DNA of 64,000 nucleotides from Lactobacillus kullabergensis (GCF_000967195.1 NZ_KQ033871.1:1831636-1895635); one strand, 5' to 3'; shown: positions 19,211-30,272, counted from the first letter of the stretch. Notes: generated by a model from the sequence alone, not told the origin. Made by a program: numbers and translations.

Positions 19211-19888
19211 TTAACCTACCTTCTTATTATTTTTCTTAAATACAGCCACAATTTGATCCAGCTTTAATTCTTTTGTAGATTTAACGATATAATCAGCTCC
19301 TTTAAGTATTTGTTTATCTCCAATTCCCACTGCAAACTGGTACGCAGCCTTAATTGCTGCAACACCGGCAGCTGCATCTTCAAAGCTAATTACTTCATCA
19401 TTATGCAACTGCAATAATTGCTGTGCTTTTTGATAAATTTCCGGATCCGGCTTGCCGCGTTTCAGTAAAGCAGGATTAACAATTTGATCAAATTGACTGG
19501 CAATACCCAGCTTACTCAAGATTTTGGGGGCATTTTTAGAAGCAGAAGCAATACACATTTTCAGACCTGCCTTTTTGGCATCTGCCAGTAATTCTGTGAT
19601 TCCGGGCAAAATATCAGCTGGCGTCATGGTTTCGACCTGCTCTAAAAACTTTTCATTTTTTTCTGCCGCAAATTCTTCTTTTTGGGTCTCAGTGTACTTA
19701 TTTTCCTGCTTGCCATACTTCAGAATTAAATTAAGAGAGTCCATCCGTGATATTCCCCGCAGAGAATCTAACTGCGCGCTGGTTAATTTAATACCCAGTT
19801 CTTGAGCTAAATTATTCCACGCTGCCAGGTGAAATTTGGCTGAATCTGTCAGCACACCATCTAAATCAAAAATCAGGCCTTTAAGCAA
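19211..19888 (-). CDS. pgmB: Beta-phosphoglucomutase
   Basis: 225 residues, HAD superfamily with nucleophile motif DLDGVLTDS at the N-terminus, cap-domain [11 protein letters not shown], then CIASASKN and KPDPEIY, and [13 protein letters not shown] for metal binding. It converts beta-glucose 1-phosphate, released by maltose phosphorylase, to glucose 6-phosphate. Its start overlaps the mapA stop by 16 bases, so the two are translationally coupled, matching their metabolic coupling. Confidence 0.93.
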   Translation of the reverse strand: MLKGLIFDLDGVLTDSAKFHLAAWNNLAQELGIKLTSAQLDSLRGISRMDSLNLILKYGKQENKYTETQKEEFAAEKNEKFLEQVETMTPADILPGITELLADAKKAGLKMCIASASKNAPKILSKLGIASQFDQIVNPALLKRGKPDPEIYQKAQQLLQLHNDEVISFEDAAAGVAAIKAAYQFAVGIGDKQILKGADYIVKSTKELKLDQIVAVFKKNNKKVG

Positions 19889-22146
19889 TTTTGTTCACCC
19901 TCTTTTAAAGTAACCTTTTGCTCTTTAACTAAAATCGTTAGTTCCTTTCCGCTAATTAACGTAATGCGTGTCTCCTGCTGCGTTACTTCCACCTGAATTA
20001 AGCGACCGCGGTAATTAATTTTAAAACTATACCCGACCCAATTATCTGGCACAAAAGGATTAAATCTCAATTGATTGTGACCATAACGCATGCCGGCAAA
20101 TCCCTGGACTATTGCCAGCCAAGAACCGCTCATTGAAGTAATGTGCAGGCCGTCATCTGTATCATTATTGTAGTTATCGAGATCTAGGCGGGCCGTGCGT
20201 TCATAAAATTCTACTGACTGCTTTTTACGCCCTAATTCTGCTGCCAAAATTGAATGGATACAGGCGGAAAGTGAACTTTCATGTACCGTCAACGGCTCAT
20301 AAAATGCAAAGTTACGCTCTTTTTGCTCCTTGGTAAACCTGTCATCCAAGTAATAAATACCCTGCAATACATCGGCCTGCTTGATGAAAGGTGACCGTAA
20401 GATTTTATCCCAAGACCAATGCTGATTTATTGGTCTTTGGTCAAGCGGAATTTCTGTAGCCGGTCTAATATCTTTATCCAAAAAATCATCTTGCTGCAAG
20501 AAAATGCCGCGTTCTTTATCTTCAGGCAAATAAATATTTTCAATAATGTCCTGCCATTTTGCCTGTTCTTCTTTAGTTACGTTTAAACGCTCCTGGGCAG
20601 CCTTATCCGCAAGTGGCAGTCGCTCTAAAGTATATTGCAGTACCCATTGCGCCATAATATTGGTAAACCAATTATTATTAACATTATTGTCGTATTCATC
20701 AGGTCCTGTTACTCCGTGGATAACATATTTATGCCGCCATTTGGAATAATGGACTCGATCAGCCCAAAATCTGGCAGTGCCTACCAGGACATCCATGCCT
20801 TCGTCCTTAACGTAGGATTCGTCTCCCGTATAACTAGTATACTGTTTGATTGCAAAGGGAATATCTTCATTACGGTGTATTTCTTCAAAAGTAATTTCCC
20901 ACTCGTTATGACATTCAATCCCGTTAAAGGTTACCATCGGGAAAAGCGCTCCGGCTAAGCCCTGCTGCTGGGCGTTATAATAGGCACCGTCAAGTTGATC
21001 ATGCCTGTATTGTAATAATGCCCGCGTGACATTTGGCTTAGTAATACAAAGGTACATCGGAAAGATAAAAGCCTCTGTGTCCCAATATGTGGCTCCACCA
21101 TATTTTTCACCAGTAAAACCTTTAGGACCGATATTAAGCCTTTTGTCTTCACCGTAATACGTCATGAATAACTGTAAAATGTTAAAACGAATACCCTGTT
21201 GCGCTTCATCATTACCAGTAATAACTACATCACTTTTAGTCCAGCGATCCTGCCAAACCGCAGTATGATCAGCCAAATTTTCTGCAAAGCTTTTTGATTG
21301 CAATTGTTGCATCAACTTATCCGCACGATCACTTTGCTTTTCGGGTGCTACATCACGACTGGTAATTACGATTACATCTTTTTCTAGAGTGTAACTTTCT
21401 CCAGCATTTAGAGTAACTGCTAGTTTCTCGCTTAACTTTGCTGTTTCAGTTTTAACAGTACCCTTAACAACATGATTATTATTTCTCAGGCCTGCTTTTA
21501 ATAAAACCGTAAACTGGGGCACATCGTAAGGATTGGGCTTGGTTATAACTTGAATAGAACGCTTTGCAGCATTCTCATTGCAGCTAAGCCAAAAATGTTC
21601 ATTATAGTTACTGTCTTCATTAGTAACTGTGCCGTCAAGCGTTGAATTAAACTCAATTTCTGCCTGACCTGCAAGTACAGTAGCTTTAACAGTGATTAAA
21701 GCCGCTTCTTTTAACCTGATATGTAAAAAACGCTGAAATTCAAACTTAACTTTAGTATCCACACCCTCATAAATAAAACTGCGGGTAAGCAAGCCTTGAT
21801 GCATATCTAATTCAAAATAAAAATCTGTAAATTTAATCTTGGCTAAGTCAATTTTTTCATTATTAACTGTGATGCCAATTCCAATAAAGCTGGGGGCATT
21901 AATGCTTTTGCCAAAATATTTCGGATAGCCGTTTTTCCACCAGCCTACTCGCGTTTTATCTGGAAACCAGACACCTGCTATGTATGTACCCTGCAGTTGA
22001 TCGCCAGAATAGCCTTCTTCAAAATTACCGCGCATCCCCATGTAGTCATTACCAATCGCAGTAATGCTTTCCTGCAGCCTTTTATCCACCGGGGAAAACT
22101 TGTGCGTGGCAACTTTCCATGGGTCAACCTCAAAAATTCGTTTCAT
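19873..22146 (-). CDS. mapA: Maltose phosphorylase, GH65
   Basis: 757 residues, the usual GH65 length. Family signatures: WDTEAFIFPMYL, ECHNEWEITFEEIHRNEDI and GVTGPDEYDNNVNNNW with the catalytic acid E484. It phosphorolyses maltose to beta-glucose 1-phosphate and glucose in the cytoplasm. Its own promoter, overlapped by a near-consensus cre, lies upstream, and a terminator separates it from the neopullulanase gene, so it starts a separate unit (mapA-pgmB-malK-malE-malF-malG). Confidence 0.93.
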   Translation of the reverse strand: MKRIFEVDPWKVATHKFSPVDKRLQESITAIGNDYMGMRGNFEEGYSGDQLQGTYIAGVWFPDKTRVGWWKNGYPKYFGKSINAPSFIGIGITVNNEKIDLAKIKFTDFYFELDMHQGLLTRSFIYEGVDTKVKFEFQRFLHIRLKEAALITVKATVLAGQAEIEFNSTLDGTVTNEDSNYNEHFWLSCNENAAKRSIQVITKPNPYDVPQFTVLLKAGLRNNNHVVKGTVKTETAKLSEKLAVTLNAGESYTLEKDVIVITSRDVAPEKQSDRADKLMQQLQSKSFAENLADHTAVWQDRWTKSDVVITGNDEAQQGIRFNILQLFMTYYGEDKRLNIGPKGFTGEKYGGATYWDTEAFIFPMYLCITKPNVTRALLQYRHDQLDGAYYNAQQQGLAGALFPMVTFNGIECHNEWEITFEEIHRNEDIPFAIKQYTSYTGDESYVKDEGMDVLVGTARFWADRVHYSKWRHKYVIHGVTGPDEYDNNVNNNWFTNIMAQWVLQYTLERLPLADKAAQERLNVTKEEQAKWQDIIENIYLPEDKERGIFLQQDDFLDKDIRPATEIPLDQRPINQHWSWDKILRSPFIKQADVLQGIYYLDDRFTKEQKERNFAFYEPLTVHESSLSACIHSILAAELGRKKQSVEFYERTARLDLDNYNNDTDDGLHITSMSGSWLAIVQGFAGMRYGHNQLRFNPFVPDNWVGYSFKINYRGRLIQVEVTQQETRITLISGKELTILVKEQKVTLKEGEQNCLKA

Positions 22147-22175
22147 TTACTTTCGCTCCCTCTTTGTGAGGTTTT

Positions 22176-22217
22176 TGTTTACGCTTTCATTATTCGCAAA
22201 AACGGGATATTTGGCAA
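22176..22217 (-). promoter_or_regulatory. mapA promoter with overlapping cre site
   Basis: On the minus strand, TTGCCA (22212-22217), 17 bases, then AATAAT (22189-22194). The sequence TGAAAGCGTAAACA (22176-22189) matches the CcpA cre consensus at 13 of 14 positions and overlaps the -10 by one base, a position expected to give catabolite repression. Confidence 0.7.
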
Positions 22218-22254
22218 TAGCAAAATCGCTGTTAACGGTATCAGAATCATGTTT

Positions 22255-22290
22255 TAAAAAAGTCTGGGAAGAAATAGTTTCTCCCAGACT
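22255..22290 (-). terminator. Rho-independent terminator after the neopullulanase gene
   Basis: Stem AGTCTGGGA/TCCCAGACT extended by GAAA/TTTC with one bulge; on the minus strand it is followed by six T residues. Confidence 0.88.
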
Positions 22291-22298
22291 CTTTAAAA

Positions 22299-24023
22299 TT
22301 AATTTGCAAGTTCAATGATAAATCCGTGCTCAGCAAGTTGTCCATCTGCAAAATTCTGACTCAGTACTACCTGACCGTTTGTGGAAACGGCAATCTTATC
22401 AGGAGTTGTATTAAAAAGAGCAGTGATCTTTTCTGTACCAATTCGCTTAACTTTGATTAAGCCGGTAGACGTAACGCTTAGACTGATTGTGCCGTTACCT
22501 AAAGTAGCAGCATGGTTATTTCTAAAAGCAATCAACTTTTGCACTTCATGCCAAAAATGCGTGCCTTCTTTTTGCCAGTCCATTGGCTTGCGGCAATCGG
22601 GATCTTCTCCTCCCGTCATTCCCATTTCAGTACCGTAATAAATGCACGGGCTGCCAGTCTGCACGAACATGAAAGTCAGGGTTTGCAAAGCCAGCGCCTT
22701 ATTTTCACCTGCAAGCGTCAGTAAACGGGCGGTATCATGAGAATCAAGCATATTCATCATTGCCTGATTCGTGCAGTCGCGGTACATCATTAGTTGATCA
22801 GTAAGAGCCGCAACTAGTTCCTGGGCTGTTTTTGTTTTGTGCAGAAAATGTTCCTCAATCTGTAAAGTATACGGATAATTCATCACTGCAGAAAACTCGT
22901 CACCGTTGAGCCAGGGCCGTGCACTATGCCAAATTTCACCTACAATATAGAAGTCGGGCTTAATTGCAGTAAGTGCATCATGAAATTTTCGCCAAAAATG
23001 ATGGTCTACTTCGTTAGCCACATCCAACCGCCAGGCATCAATATCAAAATATTTTACCCAGTAAGTTGCGATTTCCAGCAGAAAATCTTGGACTGCAGGA
23101 TTGGCAGTATTTAATTTGGGCATCTGTCCTTCAAAAGCAAAGGTATCATAATTTGGACCGCCTGCCTCAGGTCCTTGATATGGTTTAACTGGAAAATGAT
23201 TAATATGAAACCAGGATGCAAACCGCGATTTAGTGCCATTTTTGATTACATCCTGCCACTGCATTGACTGGCCGCCTAAATGATTAAAGACAGCGTCCAG
23301 CATTACTTTCATTCCCCTTTTATGAGCTTCACTCACAAAATTGGCAAACAAATCCTTGTCACCAAAATCAGGGTCAATCTGCAGATAGTCAATCGTATCA
23401 TACTTATGATTGGAGCTGGCCTTAAAGACTGGGCACAGGTATAACCCACTAACTCCCAGTTCCTTTAAGTAGTCCAGATGGTCAATAATGCCTTGTAAAT
23501 CGCCCCCGTAAAAATCTTCTCGTCCGGGATGATCATGCGGATTCCAGGGTTTTGTGCCTTGAGGATCATTATTTTTATCACCGTTTGCGAAACGCTCTGG
23601 GAAGATCTGATACCAAACAGTATTTTTAACCCAGTCAGGGGTTTTGGTTTGATCAATTCCATGCAAGTAAGGCAATTTGAAGTAGCTGCTGTCAGCTGCT
23701 AAATTTGCTGCAGTAAAATCTTTAATCCCGCGGTCCCCAACAATTTTATGGCTGTCATCCTGGCCAATGACTTCGAAAGTATATTTAAGGCGGCGATAAG
23801 GAGCATTCAAAGTTGCTACCCAATAATCAGTTGCCTGACCTTGTCCTGCTTTAGTCATGGCCACGGTTTTATCAGTCTTGGTATCAAGATAATTATCAGT
23901 ATAGTGAACTATTACTTTTTTAACATCATTTTTGGCACTGTGGAACCGGATCCGCACGTGATGCTGACTAATGACAAAACAGTCTTCGCTTTCTGTTCTA
24001 TGTTTTAGGGCTGCTAATTGCAT
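22299..24023 (-). CDS. Neopullulanase/cyclomaltodextrinase, GH13_20
   Basis: 574 residues from the ATG at 24023; an in-frame ATG at 24035 itself contains the GGAGG ribosome site, so the downstream start is preferred. N-terminal CBM34-like domain (~1-120), then the GH13 barrel: DAVFNH (~243-248), DAWRLDVANEVDHHFW with nucleophile D334, IVGEIWH with acid E363, and MLDSHDTARL. Without a signal peptide it is cytoplasmic and is expected to hydrolyse imported cyclodextrins, maltodextrins or pullulan fragments to maltose for the phosphorylase. It directly follows the alpha-glucosidase gene. Confidence 0.9.
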   Translation of the reverse strand: MQLAALKHRTESEDCFVISQHHVRIRFHSAKNDVKKVIVHYTDNYLDTKTDKTVAMTKAGQGQATDYWVATLNAPYRRLKYTFEVIGQDDSHKIVGDRGIKDFTAANLAADSSYFKLPYLHGIDQTKTPDWVKNTVWYQIFPERFANGDKNNDPQGTKPWNPHDHPGREDFYGGDLQGIIDHLDYLKELGVSGLYLCPVFKASSNHKYDTIDYLQIDPDFGDKDLFANFVSEAHKRGMKVMLDAVFNHLGGQSMQWQDVIKNGTKSRFASWFHINHFPVKPYQGPEAGGPNYDTFAFEGQMPKLNTANPAVQDFLLEIATYWVKYFDIDAWRLDVANEVDHHFWRKFHDALTAIKPDFYIVGEIWHSARPWLNGDEFSAVMNYPYTLQIEEHFLHKTKTAQELVAALTDQLMMYRDCTNQAMMNMLDSHDTARLLTLAGENKALALQTLTFMFVQTGSPCIYYGTEMGMTGGEDPDCRKPMDWQKEGTHFWHEVQKLIAFRNNHAATLGNGTISLSVTSTGLIKVKRIGTEKITALFNTTPDKIAVSTNGQVVLSQNFADGQLAEHGFIIELAN

Positions 24024-24034
24024 TTTTTCCTCCA

Positions 24035-25702
24035 TTATTTACTTAAAACCACACCAGAGTATGGCATCAAAATTAATTCATCCTTATTCAAATAATGCTG
24101 TCCGGCAGTTAACATGACTTTCCTATATTCACTAGGTAGTTTAATTCTTAATTTTTGACTGCTTAGTGAAACTGCCACAATTGCACTATCATTTGCTAAA
24201 TCCCGCTGGTAAACGTAGCTGTCATTAGCGGTTGCTAGCAAGTAAAAACTACCTGATTGAAACAAAGCCGTTTTTTTCAAACTAATCAGTTGTCTATAGA
24301 AGTTAAACATACTGTCAGGGTCATCCAGTTCAGCCTGAGCATTAGCGTTATTTTGGCTTTGCCCTTCAAGCCACGGACTCACTTTTGAAAAACCATAATT
24401 TGGCTTTTTAGCTGTCCACGGCATCGGCCCTCGTGCCGGCATTTTATGCGTTTGACTGACCATTTTTAGTGCTGCTGCTTTTGTTAGATCCCAATCTGCA
24501 GCTTTCGTGATAAAACGTTCCGCTTCTTGATCATTAAATTCTTCTTTAGCAGTAAAAAGCAGATTTTTTAAGCCCAATTCTTCGCCATAATAGATAATTG
24601 GGATTCCCCGTTGCAAATACATCAGCATTGCCAAGCTGCGTGCCTGTGTTTCAGTTTTTGCTATTCTGCTAGCCAGTCGCGGCATGTCGTGATTACTCCA
24701 ATATAATGTAGGCTGAGAAACCTGCATCAGAGTTTGCTGCCAAATAACCTGCGTCTTTTTAAAAGCATCCCAGTCAAGCCCTTTAGGCTGAAAATCTGCT
24801 GGCAAGTTAAGATCAATATGACTCTGATCATCCTTAAAATAGCGAAAAGTAACAACACTATCTAAAAGATGATGATCTTTTGCCGTATAGTCCGCTGCCA
24901 AGTTAACATTAGCGCTGGCAGCTTCCCCCAAAAGGAAAGCTTCAGGATAATCCTTTTTTATTTGCTCACAAAATGGTCGCAGCCATTTCTGAACTTGGGG
25001 CAAATTAGCAAAAAAGGGTTCGGCAACTATCGTTTGGTCGTTTTCGTTTGCTATTTCCTTTACCGGAAAACTTTGCCGTAAATCTGCCTTGGCAATATGA
25101 ATAAAAGCGTCAAGGCGCAAGCCATCTATTCCTTGAGCCAGCCAAAATTCCGCAATTTTGAGCATTTCTTGTCTTACTTTAGGATTACGCCAGTTTAAAT
25201 CGGGCATGTGCTTGTCAAACAAATGGAAATAAAATTGGCCCGTACCTGCCGGATCCGGCTCCCAAACGCTGCCGCCAAAAAAGCTGCCCCAGTTATTGGG
25301 ACGCTGATTATTTGCACCTGCAAAAATATAGTAGTCGCGGTATTGACTATGCGGATCACTTTTGGCCTTTTGAAACCATTCATTTTGATCAGAAGTATGG
25401 TTTAAAACAAAATCTAAAAGCACATGAATCCCTACTTGATGACAAGCAGCAATTAGAGCTTTCATGTCTTTCATTGTTCCCATTCGGGGATCGATTTTAA
25501 AATAATCTGCCACATCATAGCCGTTATCAACCTGCGGTGAAACAAAGATAGGATTTAGCCAAATAGTATTAATACCCAGCTGTTGTAAATAAGGTAATCT
25601 CTGCCTGATTCCATTTAAATCACCAATACCATCATCATTACTGTCTTGAAAAGACTTGGGATAAATTTGGTAAATTATTGCATGCTCATACCAATGCGTC
25701 AT
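24035..25702 (-). CDS. malL: GH13 alpha-glucosidase/oligo-1,6-glucosidase, MalL-like
   Basis: 555 residues from the ATG at 25702, which follows GGAGG by about ten bases; the frame remains open to 25747 but the added residues look non-coding. GH13 motifs: DFVLNH (~97-102), GLRLDAFIHI with nucleophile D198, FLLGEAAS with acid E260, NHDMPRL. It trims alpha-linked gluco-oligosaccharides in the cytoplasm. The linkage specificity is not certain; the branch differs from the DexB-like enzyme at 8036. It is the first gene after malR and shares its transcript with the neopullulanase gene. Confidence 0.85.
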   Translation of the reverse strand: MTHWYEHAIIYQIYPKSFQDSNDDGIGDLNGIRQRLPYLQQLGINTIWLNPIFVSPQVDNGYDVADYFKIDPRMGTMKDMKALIAACHQVGIHVLLDFVLNHTSDQNEWFQKAKSDPHSQYRDYYIFAGANNQRPNNWGSFFGGSVWEPDPAGTGQFYFHLFDKHMPDLNWRNPKVRQEMLKIAEFWLAQGIDGLRLDAFIHIAKADLRQSFPVKEIANENDQTIVAEPFFANLPQVQKWLRPFCEQIKKDYPEAFLLGEAASANVNLAADYTAKDHHLLDSVVTFRYFKDDQSHIDLNLPADFQPKGLDWDAFKKTQVIWQQTLMQVSQPTLYWSNHDMPRLASRIAKTETQARSLAMLMYLQRGIPIIYYGEELGLKNLLFTAKEEFNDQEAERFITKAADWDLTKAAALKMVSQTHKMPARGPMPWTAKKPNYGFSKVSPWLEGQSQNNANAQAELDDPDSMFNFYRQLISLKKTALFQSGSFYLLATANDSYVYQRDLANDSAIVAVSLSSQKLRIKLPSEYRKVMLTAGQHYLNKDELILMPYSGVVLSK

Positions 25703-25764
25703 AAATCTATACCTCCACCTGTAGTTTAGCGGAGAAATCTCATACAAGGCAACTATATTAATGA

Positions 25765-25778
25765 TGTTACCGCTATCA
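25765..25778 (-). promoter_or_regulatory. cre site upstream of the malL transcript
   Basis: TGATAGCGGTAACA on the minus strand matches the CcpA cre consensus at 13 of 14 positions. It lies 63 bases before the malL ATG. Confidence 0.6.
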
Positions 25779-25861
25779 GAAAAAATCGCCGCTAGTTCAA
25801 TTAAATTAGCGTAGTTCGGTATATTCAGGTATGTTTTTTCCTAAAAAACTATTGTATTTTT

Positions 25862-25894
25862 TGTGAGTTCAATTATATCATTTCAATTCTCACA
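25862..25894 (-). promoter_or_regulatory. Extended -10 promoter enclosed by an inverted repeat
   Basis: TGTGAG (25862-25867) and CTCACA (25889-25894) face each other with 21 bases between. Between them, on the minus strand, lies an extended -10 TGATATAAT (core 25872-25877). This could be the malL promoter with a repressor site, for example for MalR, although the symmetry lacks the central CG usual for LacI-type sites. Confidence 0.45.
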
Positions 25895-25913
25895 GACTAG
25901 CCTTTTTAACCAT

Positions 25914-25957
25914 TAAAAAAGCACATAATAATCAGTCCGATATCTGATTATTATGTG
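25914..25957 (-). terminator. malR terminator
   Basis: Perfect 14-bp inverted repeat CACATAATAATCAG/CTGATTATTATGTG with an 8-base loop; on the minus strand it is followed by a T run. It isolates malR from the malL unit. Confidence 0.9.
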
Positions 25958-25981
25958 TATTTCTATTTGTACTTAAATATT

Positions 25982-26932
25982 TTACCTGGTTGATTCTCTC
26001 TTAACTAGGGAAGGCTTAATTAATGCCTCTCCTTGAGGAGATCCCTTTTGATTAATTTTGCGTAAGAGCATGTTGGCTAGCAATTCTCCCATTTTAAAAA
26101 TTGGCTGTTTAACGGTAGTTAACTTCAAGTTGGAAACCTGATCCAGGAAAACGCCATCGTAGCCAATCACACCAAAGTCAGCCGGAACTTTAGCCTTTTC
26201 ATCCTGCAATTGCCTAACCACTCCTGTAGCAATACGATCGCTGGCACAGATAAAACAGGTATCTTTAGGAAACTTGTGGAAATTATTTTTGATTACTTCT
26301 TGCGCTGCATGACTATGATTAGCAATGCGATAGATTTGAGGCACCTTTTTATTCTTCTGTAAAGTATTGACGTAGCCCGTTTCACGTGAATACTCAAATG
26401 GCTCTCTGACATCAATGCCAATGAAAATAATATTTTGGTATAACCGCGAAAGTGCATATTTTGTCGCCAGTTCTCCACCATACTGGTTATTATTGTCCAC
26501 ATAATCATAGCCATGGTGATTTTCACCAAATAAAATAAAGGGTTTTTTAAGACTGTCAAATAAAGCATAATCGCTAGAACGGGCGCCGGTAATGAGATAA
26601 CCGTCAAAGTTGCCATCTTCTATTTGATTTCTGTCTGTAACCAGCTGGATGGCATATTGCTTTTTAGATAACCCGCGAGCAATACCAAATAACAGGTTCA
26701 TATAATAGGGCTCTGTCGTATCCACATCTTCCAGCGTGACAAATTTAATCACATTTGTACGCTTATTTACCAAAGCCTGAGCAACATAATTAGGGTGATA
26801 ATCAAGTTCATCCATCGCCTGTTCAACTAATTCGCGCAATTCATCGGTTACTTGTTCAGGATGATTAATTACCCGCGAAACCGTCATCTTTGAAACATTA
26901 GCTTTTTTAGCAACATCAAGCAAGGTTACCAT
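25982..26932 (-). CDS. malR: LacI-family maltose regulator
   Basis: 316 residues from ATG 26932 (a GTG three bases earlier is possible; AGGGG precedes both). N-terminal LacI helix-turn-helix (TLLDVAKKANVSKMTVSRVI, residues ~3-22, with the hinge YHPNYVAQAL near residue 50) and a periplasmic-binding-protein-like effector domain (GYLITGARSSD, FICASDRIATGV, VIGYDG). Its position beside the maltodextrin genes makes it the likely local repressor responding to maltose or a maltodextrin. It is downstream of, and probably co-transcribed with, the phosphatase and glpK genes. Confidence 0.88.
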   Translation of the reverse strand: MVTLLDVAKKANVSKMTVSRVINHPEQVTDELRELVEQAMDELDYHPNYVAQALVNKRTNVIKFVTLEDVDTTEPYYMNLLFGIARGLSKKQYAIQLVTDRNQIEDGNFDGYLITGARSSDYALFDSLKKPFILFGENHHGYDYVDNNNQYGGELATKYALSRLYQNIIFIGIDVREPFEYSRETGYVNTLQKNKKVPQIYRIANHSHAAQEVIKNNFHKFPKDTCFICASDRIATGVVRQLQDEKAKVPADFGVIGYDGVFLDQVSNLKLTTVKQPIFKMGELLANMLLRKINQKGSPQGEALIKPSLVKRESTR

Positions 26933-26944
26933 CACGATTCGCCC

Positions 26945-27718
26945 CTAATCTAAGTACATTCGTTTTAGTTGAGCCAAGTCATCATCATTAAAGCCCAATA
27001 CTTTTTTGAAAAAGGTGGGAAAATCGCCCCAGCCGCCACGGACTGTTTCTGTAATGCCGCGAATAGCTATACCTTCACCTTTAGTTACATTCATTTTTGA
27101 AACCATTTGCGTAATTTCATCATTACTTGGCAATTGGCGAGAAACAGCAAAATCATATAACTCGTTAGTTAATAAATAATCGCGGGCGATGGTATCATCA
27201 TCTACGCCAAGTGCCATTAATATTAAAGCCGAAACCATTCCTGTTCTGTCCTTACCAGCACTGCAGTGATAGACCAGTGCTTCATCTTCGGGCAATTCCA
27301 GCAACTCCGCAAAAACACGGGCAAACATTTCCTGACTGTGCGAACTAAGCAGAGTTTGCTGGTAAATGCGACCAATAAAATTATTGTGCATATCAGGAAT
27401 ATGGTGCAAAAAACGGTAGATTGAACGATTGTTTTGGGCATCATTGACGTTATCAGAATATACCGGCAAGTCCACATATTCCACATCGGGCCAAGAAATA
27501 TCCGGTGAAGAGGACTTCTCGTATTCAGAGCGTAAATCGCAATCAACAGTGACACGCATTTTAGCTAATTTAACTTGATCCCTGGCCGTTAAAGAACTAA
27601 GTGAATCTGAACGATAAATTTTATTCCATTTAACTGTTTTACCAGTCACACTTTGATAACCGCCAACATCACGAAAGTTCATCGGACTATCTAGTGCAAC
27701 TATTCGATCATGTGCCAA
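26945..27718 (-). CDS. Tyrosine/dual-specificity protein phosphatase (Y_phosphatase3 type)
   Basis: 257 residues. The N-terminal NFRDVGGY motif and the active-site loop HCSAGKDRTG (nucleophile C152, R158) define the LipA/IphP-like phosphatase family, which acts on phosphotyrosine, phosphoserine or phosphoinositide substrates. No signal peptide is visible, so cytoplasmic. It sits between glpK (26 bases away) and malR (12 bases from the chosen ATG), pointing to one transcript. The in vivo substrate is unknown; a link to sugar or wall phosphate control is speculation. Confidence 0.85.
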   Translation of the reverse strand: MAHDRIVALDSPMNFRDVGGYQSVTGKTVKWNKIYRSDSLSSLTARDQVKLAKMRVTVDCDLRSEYEKSSSPDISWPDVEYVDLPVYSDNVNDAQNNRSIYRFLHHIPDMHNNFIGRIYQQTLLSSHSQEMFARVFAELLELPEDEALVYHCSAGKDRTGMVSALILMALGVDDDTIARDYLLTNELYDFAVSRQLPSNDEITQMVSKMNVTKGEGIAIRGITETVRGGWGDFPTFFKKVLGFNDDDLAQLKRMYLD

Positions 27719-27744
27719 TTTCTTGTCCCCCTTTTTTAAATAAC

Positions 27745-29286
<1,542 letters not shown>

Positions 29287-29388
29287 CTAATTTTACTACC
29301 CGGACTTGCTTTTACAAGAAATTATTATAACATTATCCCTATTTTAAGTTATACTGGTTACATAGAGCTTACGTTAAAAAGAGGATAC

Positions 29389-30207
29389 ATGAAAATGAAA
29401 AAAGAAATTATTGCTTTAACAATCGCGGGAAATGACAGTGATGGCAGTGCGGGGATGACTGCCGATTTACATTCATTTTATGCCCGTCAAGTGTACGGTA
29501 TGGGGCTTTTGACAGCTGCCGTTGCTGGTAATACAACTGGTATATATGCACAAGAAGTTATGCCTATTTCTTTTATTCAGGAACAATTTGACGTACTAAA
29601 CGATGATTTTAAAATTGACGCACTTAAAACCGGTATGCTGGCTAACAAGGACGTAATTGCCTGTGTTGCTGCTAATTTGCACAAATATGATATGGGTAAG
29701 ATCGTACTCGATCCGGTTATTATGACCAAACACGGTGATACCTTGCTTGATGACGATGCCTACCAGGCTTTTCTTGAGCAGTTAATGCCACTGGCTGACA
29801 TTATTACACCTAACTTTTACGAGCAGAAAAAGTTAACAGGCTTAAGTTTAGAAACCAAAGATGAAATTCATCAGGGAGCCAAAAAATTGCAGGATATGGG
29901 AGCCAAAAATGTTTTAATGAAAGGCCGTCATGATGATTCTGCGCAGTCGCAAGTAACAGATATTTTACTCACTGCAGACGGAAAATTTCACGAATTTACC
30001 AAGCCGTTTATTAATACAGATAGAATTAATGGTACAGGTGACACACTATCAGCAGTAATTGCTGCTGAATTAGCAAAAGGACAATCAATTATTGCCAGTG
30101 TACAAACTGCTAAAGATTTTACTTATGAAGCTATTGCTCACCCCATTGCAGTTGGCTCCAAATATGGCCCAATTAATCATTTTGCAGCGCAGCAAAATCT
30201 TAAATAA
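29389..30207 (+). CDS. ThiD/PdxK-type ribokinase-family kinase (pyridoxine or HMP kinase)
   Basis: 272 residues. ThiD-like features: TIAGNDSDGSAGMTADL, KTGMLA, DPVIMTKHG and the anion-hole/catalytic GTGDTLSA near the C-terminus. A bona fide thiD with standard motifs is present in the thi operon at 36566, and VYGMGLLT here resembles B. subtilis-type PdxK, so this paralogue may act mainly on pyridoxal/pyridoxine. The phosphate-binding loop keeps GTGD, as in ThiD, so the assignment stays open. GAGGA precedes the start. gatD follows after 65 bases. Confidence 0.75.
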   Translation: MKMKKEIIALTIAGNDSDGSAGMTADLHSFYARQVYGMGLLTAAVAGNTTGIYAQEVMPISFIQEQFDVLNDDFKIDALKTGMLANKDVIACVAANLHKYDMGKIVLDPVIMTKHGDTLLDDDAYQAFLEQLMPLADIITPNFYEQKKLTGLSLETKDEIHQGAKKLQDMGAKNVLMKGRHDDSAQSQVTDILLTADGKFHEFTKPFINTDRINGTGDTLSAVIAAELAKGQSIIASVQTAKDFTYEAIAHPIAVGSKYGPINHFAAQQNLK

Positions 30208-30272
30208 CTATTCTTTGCCCGCTTCTAACTATTAAGATATACTTTAAACAAGATAATAGGGGTTGGTAAACA

